A stretch of 64,000 nt of DNA from Cupriavidus basilensis (GTDB lineage Bacteria > Pseudomonadota > Gammaproteobacteria > Burkholderiales > Burkholderiaceae), in NCBI RefSeq assembly GCF_008801925.2, contig NZ_CP062804.1:1922001-1986000 (forward strand). The letters run 5' to 3'. Within the stretch, counting starts at the first letter, position 1. The number at the start of each line of letters is the position of its first letter. Below the pieces are notes generated by a model, which did no database searches, was not told the origin of the DNA, and saw only the letters and a list, made by a program, of their open reading frames with translations. Below are positions 32,824-41,556 of this stretch, one piece after another. The position numbers and the translations under genes were made by a program.

Positions 32824-32904
32824 CGCGGCGGGTACCAGTTCCTAGCGCACAAAGCGCCGGATGCTGTCGAGCAGGCCATTGAGGGTTTCGGCGTCGCGAA
32901 TCAT
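32824..32904 (-). pseudogene. Remnant of an acyl-CoA dehydrogenase N-terminus
   Basis: An ATG at 32904 overlaps the preceding stop (ATGA) and encodes MIRDAETLNGLLDSIRRFVR, then TAG. Reading through gives ELVPAA. The first residues of acyl-CoA dehydrogenases commonly run as ...IRRFVREELVPAE, so a GAG-to-TAG change at 32842-32844 would explain the stop. The rest of the gene, over 1 kb, is missing before the MaoC start 47 bp further on. I infer a nonsense mutation plus a deletion that removed the dehydrogenase of this operon. Confidence 0.6.
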
Positions 32905-35006
32905 CGGGGCAGCTCCGTCACCTCGATCACGGCGTCGACGGCAAAGGCGCCCTGTCCTTGCGGCATCGCAAACACCGGATTCAGGTCCACCGATTGCAAG
33001 CGCGGGCCACACTGGTGCGCAAACACAGACAGCCGCGCCAGCATGCCCGCCAGCGCCTTGATATCCACCGGCGGCTTGCCGCGCGCACCCAGCAGCAGCG
33101 GCGCGCCCTTGATGGAGCGGATCATCTGCTCGGCCACGTCCTCGCCGAATGGGCAACGATGCAGCACCACGTCTTTCATGACTTCCACAAAGATGCCGCC
33201 CAGCCCGAACATGGCCACCGGGCCAAAGACGGGATCGCGCTGGATGCCGAGAATGCACTCCACGCCGCCGCTGAGCTGTCTGGCGACCAGCACGCCTTCG
33301 AGGCGCGCGCCCGGCACAGCCTCCTTGGCGCGTGCAATCAACAGGCCGAAGCCAGCACGCACGCCCTCCGCATCGGTGACGTTCAGCAGCACGCCGCCGA
33401 TCTCGGACTTGTGCTGGATGTCCGGCGACAGGATCTTGAGCACCACGGGATAGCCCAACGCCTCGGCCGCCGCCACCGCCTCGCCCGCCGTGGCGCAAGC
33501 GCGTTCCGGGGCCACGGCGATGCCGGCCTGCGCCAGCACGCGCTTGGCCTGCGCCTCGCTAGGCATGCTGTCGGGCAGCGCCACCGCGGGCACCGAAGGG
33601 GGCGGCAAGCCAGCAGCCCGCTCGAACGCTTGCCCAAAACGGCCCATGGCTTCGATGGCCACCACCGCGCGCGTGGGATCCTCGAACACGGAAAAGCCGT
33701 CGGCCTCGTACTCGCGCACACGCTCGGGCGAGGCCAGCACCGACAGCAGGTAGAGCCGGTCAGGATGCTTGTCGCGCACGCCCTTGAGCTGCTCGCGCAG
33801 GCGCGGCGCGATCGAATCGGCGCCGCCCGTGTACGTAAAGAAGCCCAGCACCGACTGGTAGCCGCCCTCGGCCACCACGGCTTGCGTGAAACGGCCCGCG
33901 ATGGTCATGTCGTTCAGGAACTGCGCCGTGCAGTCCACGGGGTTGCGCGGCGCCGCAAAGGGCAGCAAAGCCTTCAGGCGCTCCTGGGTCGCAGCGGGCA
34001 TCTCCGGCATCGGCAAGCCAACCACTTCCGCCGCATCGGAAATAATGACGCCAGCGCCGCCGCTGACGGTAATCACGCCCAGGGAATTGTTGGCGGGATA
34101 GATGCGGCGCGTGGCCAGCCGTGCCACGTCGAGCATATGCTCGGTGGAGCGCGCCCGCACCACGCCGAACTCGGCCAGCACCGCATCGGTCACCGCATCG
34201 TTGCCGGCCAGCGAAGCCGTGTGCGACTGCGCCGCCGCGCTGCCCACCGCGCTGGTGCCGACCTTCATCATGACCACCGGCTTGCGCGCCTTGCGCGCGG
34301 CCTCCAGCGCCTGCATCAGGCGCTGCCCGTCGCGGATGCCCTCGGAGTAGACCGCGATCACATCGGTGTTGTCGTCGTCCACCATGGCGTGGACGATGTC
34401 GCCCAGGCTGATGTCGCTCTCGTTGCCGCTCATCACGCAGGCCGACACGCCGATGCCTGCATCGCGCGCAATACCCAGGATGTGGCTGCCATATGCGCCG
34501 GACTGGCTGGCAATGCCGACCCGCCCCGCCACCGGAAAGCCCATTTCCACCACCGAGGTGAAGCTGCCGTAAAAACCGGTGCCGGGATTGACCACGCCAA
34601 GGGAGTTCGGGCCAAGCAGGCGCATGCCGTATTTGCGCGCCGACGCCACCATGCGTTGCTGGATCTGCGCGCCCTCGTCCCCGGCCTCGGCAAACCCGGC
34701 GGAAAACACAATGGCCGCCGCCGTGCCGCGTGCCGCCAGCTCCGCCACCACGTCGGGCGCCAGCTTGGCGGCCACCGCCACGATGGCCACGTCCGGCGTC
34801 TGCGGCAGGCAGGCCACGCTGGCGTAGGCTTCCAGGCCCTGGATGGTGGCGCGATTGGGATTGACCGGCATCAGGCGGCCCTGGTAGCCCTGGCTGCGCA
34901 TGTAGTCGATAGGCCGGCCGCCAATGCGCAGCGGATCATCCGAGGCGCCGATGACGGCGACGGAACGCGGGCGAAGGAGACGGACAAGGGGATTAAGGTC
35001 TGGCAT
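32901..35006 (-). CDS. Acetate/acyl-CoA ligase family protein (NDP-forming type, fused subunits)
   Basis: 701 residues from the ATG at 35006 (MPDLNPLVRLLRPRSVAVIGASDDP). Order: CoA-binding Rossmann domain (1-130), succinyl-CoA-ligase-like flavodoxin domain with the phospho-His region SAAAQSHTASLAGND near 260, and a C-terminal ATP-grasp domain (about 480-695: YPVVLKILSPDIQHKSEIGGVLL, MFGLGGIFVEVMKDVVLHRCP). These fused alpha-beta proteins activate short or branched carboxylates with ATP. It probably activates the acid delivered by the Bug system encoded just upstream. Confidence 0.88.
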   Translation of the reverse strand: MPDLNPLVRLLRPRSVAVIGASDDPLRIGGRPIDYMRSQGYQGRLMPVNPNRATIQGLEAYASVACLPQTPDVAIVAVAAKLAPDVVAELAARGTAAAIVFSAGFAEAGDEGAQIQQRMVASARKYGMRLLGPNSLGVVNPGTGFYGSFTSVVEMGFPVAGRVGIASQSGAYGSHILGIARDAGIGVSACVMSGNESDISLGDIVHAMVDDDNTDVIAVYSEGIRDGQRLMQALEAARKARKPVVMMKVGTSAVGSAAAQSHTASLAGNDAVTDAVLAEFGVVRARSTEHMLDVARLATRRIYPANNSLGVITVSGGAGVIISDAAEVVGLPMPEMPAATQERLKALLPFAAPRNPVDCTAQFLNDMTIAGRFTQAVVAEGGYQSVLGFFTYTGGADSIAPRLREQLKGVRDKHPDRLYLLSVLASPERVREYEADGFSVFEDPTRAVVAIEAMGRFGQAFERAAGLPPPSVPAVALPDSMPSEAQAKRVLAQAGIAVAPERACATAGEAVAAAEALGYPVVLKILSPDIQHKSEIGGVLLNVTDAEGVRAGFGLLIARAKEAVPGARLEGVLVARQLSGGVECILGIQRDPVFGPVAMFGLGGIFVEVMKDVVLHRCPFGEDVAEQMIRSIKGAPLLLGARGKPPVDIKALAGMLARLSVFAHQCGPRLQSVDLNPVFAMPQGQGAFAVDAVIEVTELPR

Positions 35007-35112
35007 GGCGAGATCGCTTGCAAGAAAACCGTGGCGGCGGAAGAGGAATAGGAAAAAGAAGAGGAGCCGATCGGGTCGGGGCGGTACCCGCCCCTGCCTT
35101 CGCAAATCCGGC

Positions 35113-36090
35113 TTATTCGACTTTGGCGCCGGACGACTTGACGACCTTCGCCCAACGGTCGCTCTCCGAGCGGATCAACGTGCCGAACTGCTCAGGCGTG
35201 CCCGGCGATGGCTCGAAGCCCTGCGCGCGCAGGCGCTCCTTCATCTCCGGCGCGTCCAGCGCCTTGTGGATCTCGGCATTGAGCTTGTCAATGATCGGCT
35301 TGGGCGTGTTTGCCGGCGCCATCAGCCCGTTCCACGCCAGGGTCTCGAAGCCTGGCACGCCGGACTCCGCCACCGTCGGCACATTAGGCAGCAGCGGCGA
35401 GCGCTTTGCGCCGGTAATGGCGATCGCACGCAGCTTGCCGCCATTGACCTGCGGCAGCGCGGAGAACATCAGGTCCATCACCAGCTGGGCATTGCCCGCC
35501 ATCACGTCCGCCATGGCAGGCGCGCTGCCGTTGTACGGGATGTGGGTCATCTTCACCCCTGCCATCGAGCTCAGCAGTTCGGTGGCAAGGTGCGTGGACG
35601 AGCCGTTGCCCGCCGAGCCGAAGTTGATCGATCCCGGCTTGGCCTTGGCCGCGGCAATCACGTCCCGCACCGTCTTGTAAGGCAGCGACGGGGTCACCAT
35701 TACCAGCATCGGGCCGCGCGTGAGCTCGCTCACCGGCGTGAGATCGGTCTTGATGTTGTAGCGCAGGTTCTTGTAGAGCGAAGGGTGAATCGAATGCCCC
35801 GTCGTCACCAGCAGCAGCGTGTAGCCGTCGGGCGCCGCGCGGGCCACTTGCTCCGCGCCCAGGTTGCCGGAGGCGCCGGGCTTGTTTTCGACCACGAACG
35901 GCTGGCCCATGCTGTCGCCCAGCTTCTGCGCCAGCAGGCGCACCACGATGTCATTGGTGCCGCCCGGCGGGTAAGGCACGACAATCTTGACGGGCTTGGC
36001 AGGAAAAGCCTGCGCCAGGGTAAGCGCGGGCGTGGTGAGAGCGGCGGTGGCCGCAACGGCAGCGGCAAGCCAGCGTTTCGTGCTGATCAT
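35113..36090 (-). CDS. Bug/TctC-family periplasmic solute-binding protein
   Basis: 325 residues from the ATG at 36090 (MISTKRWLAAAVAATAALTT), with a signal peptide cleaved near TLAQA-FPAKP. Bug motifs: KPVKIVVPYPPGGTNDIVVRLLA, FVVENKPGASGNLGAEQVARA, DGYTLLLVTTGHSI and NFGSAGNGSSTHLATELL. It binds carboxylates in the periplasm for tripartite tricarboxylate transport; no TctA/TctB membrane genes are in the window. First gene of the CoA catabolic operon, divergent from a LysR regulator. Confidence 0.9.
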   Translation of the reverse strand: MISTKRWLAAAVAATAALTTPALTLAQAFPAKPVKIVVPYPPGGTNDIVVRLLAQKLGDSMGQPFVVENKPGASGNLGAEQVARAAPDGYTLLLVTTGHSIHPSLYKNLRYNIKTDLTPVSELTRGPMLVMVTPSLPYKTVRDVIAAAKAKPGSINFGSAGNGSSTHLATELLSSMAGVKMTHIPYNGSAPAMADVMAGNAQLVMDLMFSALPQVNGGKLRAIAITGAKRSPLLPNVPTVAESGVPGFETLAWNGLMAPANTPKPIIDKLNAEIHKALDAPEMKERLRAQGFEPSPGTPEQFGTLIRSESDRWAKVVKSSGAKVE

Positions 36091-36237
36091 CGATTGTCTC
36101 CGGTCTGAGGTCAGGCGCGGCCAAGCGTGTGCTCGGCGCCCTTGGCTTCTTTGTGCCTGTTTCAGAAACAATCGTAAGCAATGCCATATACTTAATCCAA
36201 TACTTTACATGCACCTAGCTATACATGAGGTATATGG

Positions 36238-37185
36238 ATGGACCTGCGCCAACTCAAGCAATTCGTGGCCGTCGCCGAGACCAGCAGCTTCAGCCGAGCG
36301 GCAGAACGGCTGTTCATGGCACAGCCGCCGCTCTCCGTCGCCATCCGCAAACTGGAGGAGGAACTCGGCACGCCCTTGTTCGAGCGCACTGCCCGCGGGG
36401 TACGGCTGACCGCTCCCGGCGAGGCCGCCCTGCAAGCCGCCAGGAAATGCCTGCAGAACGCGGAAGAAGTCAGCGCGGCCGCGCGAGCGACCGCCACCGG
36501 CGAAGCCGGCCGGCTACGCATCGGGTTTATCGGCTCGGTCACGTTCGGTTTGCTGCCGCGGCTGATACAGGCGTTCACCAAGCGCCACCCGCAGGTCAAG
36601 CTGGAATTGCGTGAAGGCACCAACCTCGAACTGCTATCGCTGGTGGAAAGCGGCGAGCTCGACGTGGGCTTCGTGCGCGTGCCCACCGCACGCCCGGAGA
36701 ACGTCCGCTTCCAGCTGATCCAGACCGACGTATTCTGTGCCGCGCTGCCGCGCGGCCACGCCCTGGCCAAGCAGAAGCAGGTCGCCTTGCACGACCTCGC
36801 CGACTGCCCCCTGATCGGCTACACGCCCTCACACGTGGGCGGCCTGCAAGCCGCGGTGTCCCACCTGTTCGCACGCGCCGGCATCAGCCCCTACATTGCG
36901 CAGGAAGCCGTACAGGTGCAGACCGTGGTAGGGCTGGTGGATAGCGGGCTCGGGGTCGCCCTGGTGCCATCGGTCAACGCATCGCACTCATCGGGCCGCG
37001 TCGTGTTCCGCCCGATCTCCGACCTGCCGCCGGATGCGTCGATCGGCATTTCCCTGGCGTATCACGCGCTGGCCGAAACCGCTGTCACGCAGCGCTTTCG
37101 CGAAAGTATCGAGCCGCCGGCGGAAAAGGCGCCCGGAGCCGGGGGGGAGACGGTGAGGCGGAGTGGGGGCAAGCGGATGAGATAG
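36238..37185 (+). CDS. LysR-type regulator of the CoA catabolic operon
   Basis: 315 residues with HTH at 1-60 (LRQLKQFVAVAETSSFSRAAERLFMAQPPLSVAIRKLEEELGTPLFERT) and an effector domain from about 92 (GRLRIGFIGSVTFGLLPRLIQAF). It resembles the CatR/BenM-like subgroup (MAQPPLS variant). The divergent 147-bp gap has an AT-rich run with TATAC/GTATA half-sites (36187-36235), a plausible binding region. It likely induces the Bug-to-CoA-transferase operon in response to the acid or a CoA intermediate. Confidence 0.87.
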   Translation: MDLRQLKQFVAVAETSSFSRAAERLFMAQPPLSVAIRKLEEELGTPLFERTARGVRLTAPGEAALQAARKCLQNAEEVSAAARATATGEAGRLRIGFIGSVTFGLLPRLIQAFTKRHPQVKLELREGTNLELLSLVESGELDVGFVRVPTARPENVRFQLIQTDVFCAALPRGHALAKQKQVALHDLADCPLIGYTPSHVGGLQAAVSHLFARAGISPYIAQEAVQVQTVVGLVDSGLGVALVPSVNASHSSGRVVFRPISDLPPDASIGISLAYHALAETAVTQRFRESIEPPAEKAPGAGGETVRRSGGKRMR

Positions 37186-37193
37186 CGCTCTTA

Positions 37194-37691
37194 TCAGAGA
37201 TGCACCGCCGCCACCGGCAACCCGATGCTAAAACTGGTCCCGTGCTCCGTAAACCCAAGCTGCCGGTAGAACCGATGCGCCTGCAGCCGGCGCGCGCTGG
37301 ACGATAGCGCCAGCTTGGAGGCGCCCGCCTCCTCGGCCAGCCGCATGGCGGCGTGCATCATGGCCGTGCCTACGCCGGTGCCGCGCGCGGCGTGGGTCAC
37401 CACCACGCTTTCCACGATCGCCTCGCTGCGGCCGTCGTGCGCCAGCACCGGGAACACCAGCAGGCAGAACGTGCCGAGCGCTTCGCCGGCGGCGCTGCGC
37501 ATCAGGTAGCAGCGATAGTGCGGCATCGCCTTGAGCTGGGCGAACAGCGCGCGCATGCGCTGCAAAGGCAGCGGCGTCTCGTTGTCCATTTCGGAGAGCA
37601 AGGCGGCGACCTGCAGCAGTTCGGCATCGGTGCCGGTCACTTCGTGCAGGGTCGGGCCGCCGCTGGTTCGGCGTGCTTCTGGCAAGTCCAT
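37194..37691 (-). CDS. GNAT acetyltransferase, possibly PhnO-like
   Basis: 165 residues. GNAT acetyl-CoA motif THAARGTGVGTAMMHAAMRLAEEAG near 100-125 and acceptor-end LSSSARRLQAHRFYRQLGFTEHG. The last segment recalls E. coli PhnO (aminoalkylphosphonate N-acetyltransferase: ...RHDAHRFY...). It lies 43 bp downstream of the PhnZ-like gene in the phnCDE unit, which favours an aminophosphonate substrate, but the GNAT fold alone does not prove this. Confidence 0.75.
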   Translation of the reverse strand: MDLPEARRTSGGPTLHEVTGTDAELLQVAALLSEMDNETPLPLQRMRALFAQLKAMPHYRCYLMRSAAGEALGTFCLLVFPVLAHDGRSEAIVESVVVTHAARGTGVGTAMMHAAMRLAEEAGASKLALSSSARRLQAHRFYRQLGFTEHGTSFSIGLPVAAVHL

Positions 37692-37734
37692 GCGGATATC
37701 GGGTTCGAGTGAGTTTGCTTAGGTGCGATGCCGG

Positions 37735-38271
37735 TCAGGGCGCGCGGCGCAGGCAGCGCGCTACCATCGGCAGGTAGTACTCCAGCGGCGGCGTGGCAAG
37801 GCCGACGACCTTGGCCAGGTCGTCGTAGCGGCGCAGGCGCACGGCTGCCGGCCCGTGCGGATGGGCGACGAAAGCCTCCGCCTGGGCCGCGTCAAAGGGG
37901 CCGCCCTGCAGTGCCAGGCTATGTTGCGAGGCTGGTGACAGGGTGGCCTGGTAGCCAGGCTCGGTCGCGCACAGGTAGCGCTTGGCGGCCACATGCATGC
38001 GCACCGGCTCGGTCACCGCTGGCCCGAAGCCGACCGCCAGCAGGTCGGCGCCGACTTCCTGGTGGCGCAGATCGGTGGTGCTGTCCTCGGACATCACGAG
38101 ATGGCCGAGGTCGTGCAGCAGGCTGGCAACGATCAGCGGCTCAGGATCGCCGGCCTGCTCGGCCAGCTGCGCGCACTGCAGCGCATGCTCGGTCTGGGTA
38201 ATGGCCTCGCCGCCGTAGAAGGCGGTGCCGTGGCCGGAGAAGAGGATTTCGATGCGCCTGAGGATCGTCAT
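37735..38271 (-). CDS. phnZ: PhnZ-like HD-domain phosphonate oxygenase
   Basis: 178 residues. HD-domain residues H29, H53/D54 (LLHDLGH, H57) and the phosphonate-specific features YGGEAITQTEHALQ (residues 19-32), DLRHQEVGADLL and VTEPVRMHVAAKRYLC match PhnZ, a mixed-valence di-iron oxygenase that cleaves 2-amino-1-hydroxyethylphosphonate to glycine and phosphate. PhnZ normally needs the 2-oxoglutarate hydroxylase PhnY, which is not in the window. A TmpB-like role on a methylated analogue is an alternative. It follows phnE after a long hairpin. Confidence 0.8.
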   Translation of the reverse strand: MTILRRIEILFSGHGTAFYGGEAITQTEHALQCAQLAEQAGDPEPLIVASLLHDLGHLVMSEDSTTDLRHQEVGADLLAVGFGPAVTEPVRMHVAAKRYLCATEPGYQATLSPASQHSLALQGGPFDAAQAEAFVAHPHGPAAVRLRRYDDLAKVVGLATPPLEYYLPMVARCLRRAP

Positions 38272-38320
38272 GATGATTTGTGTGTGCGGGCTGGTGTCGT
38301 GAGGCGGCTTGAAACGGCTT

Positions 38321-38358
38321 AAGGCGGCTTAAGGCGGCTTAAGGCCGCCTTAAGCCGC
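38321..38358 (-). repeat. Long perfect hairpin built from a tandem decamer, between phnE and phnZ-like gene
   Basis: AAGGCGGCTT occurs twice in tandem (38321-38340), with a degenerate copy before it. GCGGCTTAAGGCGGC (38324-38338) is perfectly complementary to GCCGCCTTAAGCCGC (38344-38358), giving a 15-bp stem with a 5-nt loop. It begins 2 bp after the phnE stop. No T-run follows, so it looks like an mRNA-stabilising or processing hairpin, or attenuator, rather than a simple terminator. Confidence 0.75.
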
Positions 38359-38360
38359 TG

Positions 38361-39176
38361 TCAAACCAGCGCCTTGCGGATCCGGGCGGACAGCAAATCG
38401 ATGAGCGTGACAAAGCCAACGATGATGATGATCACCGCGCAGGTCTCGGCATACTGGAAGCTGCGGATGATCTCCCACAGCACGGTGCCGATGCCGCCCG
38501 CGCCGACGATGCCAAGCACCGTGGCCGAGCGCACATTGGATTCGAAACGGTACAGCGCATATGAGATCCACAGCGGCAGCACTTGCGGGATCACGCCGTA
38601 GACCACTTCTTCCAGCGCGCTGGCACCGGTGGCGCGCACGCCTTCCACGGGACGCGGGTCGATGGCCTCCACGGCTTCCGAGAACAGCTTGGCGAGCACG
38701 CCGGTGGTGTGCACCCACAGCGCGAGCACACCGGCGAAGGGGCCCAGCCCCACCGCCACGATAAACAGCATGGCGAACACCATCTCATTGATGGCGCGGC
38801 AGGCATCCATCACGCGGCGCATCGGCTGGTAGACCCAGGCCGGCACGATATTGGCGGAACACGCCAGCCCCAGAGGCACGGCAAACACGATGGACAGGAA
38901 GGTACCCCAGATCGCGATCTGCACGGTCACCAGCATCTCGTCGAGGTAGATGCGCCAGTCACGGAAACTGGGCGGGAAGAAGTCGGCAGCGAATTTCGCC
39001 ATGTTGCCGGAGTCCCTCCACAGGTCAAGCGGACGCATGTCGGCGCCCTGCCACGACATGACCAGCAAGGCGAGCACCACCGCCCATACGAACATGACAG
39101 GCAGGCTGGCACGCGGCGGACGGACGGCACGAGGCGGGGTGGCTGGGATCATGGTGGGGTTGGCGGATGGATGCAT
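38361..39176 (-). CDS. phnE: PhnE, phosphonate ABC transporter permease
   Basis: 271 residues with about six membrane segments. Binding-protein-dependent permease signature: [25 protein letters not shown] and the EAA-type loop [35 protein letters not shown], then [25 protein letters not shown], all characteristic of PhnE. It imports phosphonates with PhnC and PhnD. It lies 78 bp after phnD. Confidence 0.92.
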   Translation of the reverse strand: MHPSANPTMIPATPPRAVRPPRASLPVMFVWAVVLALLVMSWQGADMRPLDLWRDSGNMAKFAADFFPPSFRDWRIYLDEMLVTVQIAIWGTFLSIVFAVPLGLACSANIVPAWVYQPMRRVMDACRAINEMVFAMLFIVAVGLGPFAGVLALWVHTTGVLAKLFSEAVEAIDPRPVEGVRATGASALEEVVYGVIPQVLPLWISYALYRFESNVRSATVLGIVGAGGIGTVLWEIIRSFQYAETCAVIIIIVGFVTLIDLLSARIRKALV

Positions 39177-39254
39177 GAATACTCGGGCTAAAGCAAAGGT
39201 GAGGCGACAGTGTGCGGCCCGCCCCGGCTTTGGGGCGGGCCGACGATGGGCGCG

Positions 39255-40247
39255 TTACTGCGCGCTGGCGGCGATCTTGTCCAGCTCAGCCAGCTTGCTG
39301 CTCAGCTCGGCAAGGCGCTTTTCCTTGTCCGGCGCGGCCATCGTGGTGTCGGACTCGATCTTGGTCTTCTCGCGGGCCAGCTCGATCTGGCGGATCGGCA
39401 CCAGCTGGTTGTCGTTGGACGCGCGGAAGCCCTGGTAGGTCAGCTTGGCGAGGTTCTCTTTCTCGCGCGCGGCGTCGGCACCCTTGCCGTAGTTTACGAA
39501 GAAGGTCTGCACCTTGGCCTTGACATCGGCCGGCAGGTCCTTGCGATAGACCAGCGGATCCGCCGGGATCAGCGGCGACTTCCACAGCACGCGCACCTGG
39601 TCATAGGCGCTCTTGCCGGTGTTGATGCGGTAGCGCTCCATGTTCTCGGTGTTGTTGACCGCCACGTCGACCTGCTTGTTCAGCACCGACAGCAGGTTGG
39701 TTTCGTGATTGCTCACGCGCACCGTCTTGAAGAAGGTCTTCGGCTCGATCTTGTGGGCGCCCCACAGGTAGTGGCCCGGCACGGCGGTGCCCGAGGTGGA
39801 GTTCGGATCGCCCGCGCCGTAGCTCAGCGACTTGCCTTGCTTGAGCACGTCATCCAGCGTCTTGAGGTTGCTGTCCTTGTTGACGATCAGGAGCGACCAG
39901 TAGCCGGGGTTGCCGTCCTTGTCGATGACCGAGGCGAACACCTCGCCGTTGGCACGGTCCACCGCTTCGATAGCGGACTTGTTGCCGAACCAGGCAATCT
40001 GCACCTTGTTGAAGCGCATGGCTTCGATGATGCCGGCATAGTCGGAGGCAAAGAACGGTTTGACCTGCACGCCCATCTGCTTGCTCAGGTCGTCGATCAC
40101 CGGCTGCCAGGCGGACTTCAGGTTGGACGAGGTTTCCGTCGAGATAAAGCCCATGTTGAGGACCTTGCCTTCCTGGGCAAAGGCGGGCAGCGAGAGTGCG
40201 CCAGCGGCGCTCGTGACGATCAGGGCGAAAAGGGTTCTGCGCAGCAT
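39255..40247 (-). CDS. phnD: PhnD, periplasmic phosphonate-binding protein
   Basis: 330 residues from the ATG at 40247 (MLRRTLFALIV); an upstream in-frame start would precede the signal peptide. Cleavage is expected after LPAFA-QEG. PhnD motifs: LNMGFISTETSSNLKSAWQPV, FFASDYAGIIEAMRFNKVQIAWFG, DPNSTSGTAVPGHYLW and VNNTENMERY. The C-terminus carries a Lys/Glu-rich helix (about 25 residues) ending IAASAQ. Confidence 0.92.
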   Translation of the reverse strand: MLRRTLFALIVTSAAGALSLPAFAQEGKVLNMGFISTETSSNLKSAWQPVIDDLSKQMGVQVKPFFASDYAGIIEAMRFNKVQIAWFGNKSAIEAVDRANGEVFASVIDKDGNPGYWSLLIVNKDSNLKTLDDVLKQGKSLSYGAGDPNSTSGTAVPGHYLWGAHKIEPKTFFKTVRVSNHETNLLSVLNKQVDVAVNNTENMERYRINTGKSAYDQVRVLWKSPLIPADPLVYRKDLPADVKAKVQTFFVNYGKGADAAREKENLAKLTYQGFRASNDNQLVPIRQIELAREKTKIESDTTMAAPDKEKRLAELSSKLAELDKIAASAQ

Positions 40248-40316
40248 GAGGAAACTCCGAGGAAAAGCCTTGTTGGGGGTGCTTGCGGGAAACATGACGA
40301 AAAAATCCGGGGTCAA

Positions 40317-41156
40317 TCAGGCCGCCGCCAGGCCGCCTTGCGGGATGGCGGGCGCGACAACCTCCAGCCCCGCGCCGTCGGGCAGCAGCTCGGCGGCTTC
40401 CGTGCCATACAGCTCGCGCAGCATGGCCGGGGTCAGCGCGGCGGAGGGGCCGTCGTAGACCACCTTGCCGTGGCGCAGCGCGACCACGCGCGGGCAATAG
40501 CGCATCGCCACATCCACCTGGTGCAGCGACACCACCACCGCCACGCGGCGCGCTCGGTTGATCTGCGCCAGCAACTCCATCACGCGCCGCGCCGATTCAG
40601 GATCCAGCGAGGCGATCGGCTCGTCGGCCAGGATCACCCGTGCGTTCTGCACCAGCGTACGGGCAATGGCCGCGCGCTGCTGCTGGCCGCCCGACAAGGT
40701 GGATGCCCGTCGAAAGGCATAGTCGTCTATACCAACCTGGGCAAGCGCTTCGAGCCCTGCGTCGATCTCGCCGGCACGGAACAAGCGGATCAGGCTGCGC
40801 CACAGCGGCACGCGCGGCAGCATGCCGGTCAGCACGTTCGTGATCACCGGCAGGCGGCCCACCAGGTTGAACTGCTGGAATACAAAACCGATCTCTGCCC
40901 TTGCCGCGCGCACATCACGCGCCAGCCGGCCGCCTTGCTGGATGGCCCGGCCATTGACCAGCACCTCGCCAGCGCCGTCCGCATCGGCAGCGACAAAACC
41001 CGCCACGTGGCGCAACAACGTGGACTTGCCCGAGCCCGAGGCACCCAGCAGCGCCACCATTTCACCAGGGGCAACGGCAAGGCTCACGTTATCCAGCGCC
41101 TTGCGTCCCGCCTGGAACGACTTGGACAGGCCGCGCACTTCAATCGCATGCGTCAT
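40317..41156 (-). CDS. phnC: PhnC, phosphonate ABC transporter ATP-binding protein
   Basis: 279 residues with Walker [11 protein letters not shown]-loop [23 protein letters not shown], signature [15 protein letters not shown], Walker [13 protein letters not shown] and H-loop [23 protein letters not shown] is typical of PhnC. It has an AAGGAGTG ribosome-binding site. First gene of phnCDE-phnZ-GNAT, with a Pho-type repeat 45 bp upstream. The C-terminal 25 residues form an extra Ala/Pro/Gly-rich tail. Confidence 0.92.
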   Translation of the reverse strand: MTHAIEVRGLSKSFQAGRKALDNVSLAVAPGEMVALLGASGSGKSTLLRHVAGFVAADADGAGEVLVNGRAIQQGGRLARDVRAARAEIGFVFQQFNLVGRLPVITNVLTGMLPRVPLWRSLIRLFRAGEIDAGLEALAQVGIDDYAFRRASTLSGGQQQRAAIARTLVQNARVILADEPIASLDPESARRVMELLAQINRARRVAVVVSLHQVDVAMRYCPRVVALRHGKVVYDGPSAALTPAMLRELYGTEAAELLPDGAGLEVVAPAIPQGGLAAA

Positions 41157-41201
41157 CCCACACTCCTTGCATCAACAGTGAGCGCATTCTGGGTGGTGAG
41201 G

Positions 41202-41219
41202 ATGACAAAACGATGAAGG
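41202..41219 (-). promoter_or_regulatory. Candidate Pho box upstream of phnC
   Basis: On the minus strand CCTTCAT and TTGTCAT lie 11 bp apart with a 4-bp spacer; TTGTCAT matches the PhoB half-site CTGTCAT at 6 of 7 and CCTTCAT at 5 of 7. It is about 45 bp before the phnC start. The rest of the 400-bp phnC-DoxX gap (41157-41556) shows no gene. Confidence 0.45.
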
Positions 41220-41556
41220 TTGGAGAGCAATCTCGAATTGGGAGGCTTGCCTGGCCAGCCGCCCGCGCCAAGTGGCCTCGGGCCGACCTCGCTGCCGGCC
41301 CGCCGGGCCGCATGGGCTACTGAGCCACTGGGCCACTGGGTGCGAGGCATGCACATGGCCATGCAGGACCGTGGCCATTCTCGGCCCCGGGGACCCCATC
41401 TCTCGATTGAAACGGGTGGAACATTCAAACGGCGCAAAGGACAAGGTATCCTTCTTGGGCACCTTCCACGTGGGGGAGCACAGGGTGCCCGGCCGGACCA
41501 GAGGTTGCCCCCGATGAAACCCACAGGATGGCGTACGCGCACCGACAAGGACGTTC

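Noticed and set aside
30297..32882. 861-codon plus-strand ORF across hydratase, SDR and MaoC genes
   Set aside because: It crosses three real genes in antisense and shows only low-complexity composition, a GC-skew artefact.
32958..35051. 697-codon plus-strand ORF across the acyl-CoA ligase
   Set aside because: Antisense shadow; His/Arg-rich with no motifs, whereas the minus strand has a complete ligase.
38301..38360. Decamer array as a CRISPR
   Set aside because: Units are 10 bp without spacers and form one hairpin, so it is not a CRISPR array.
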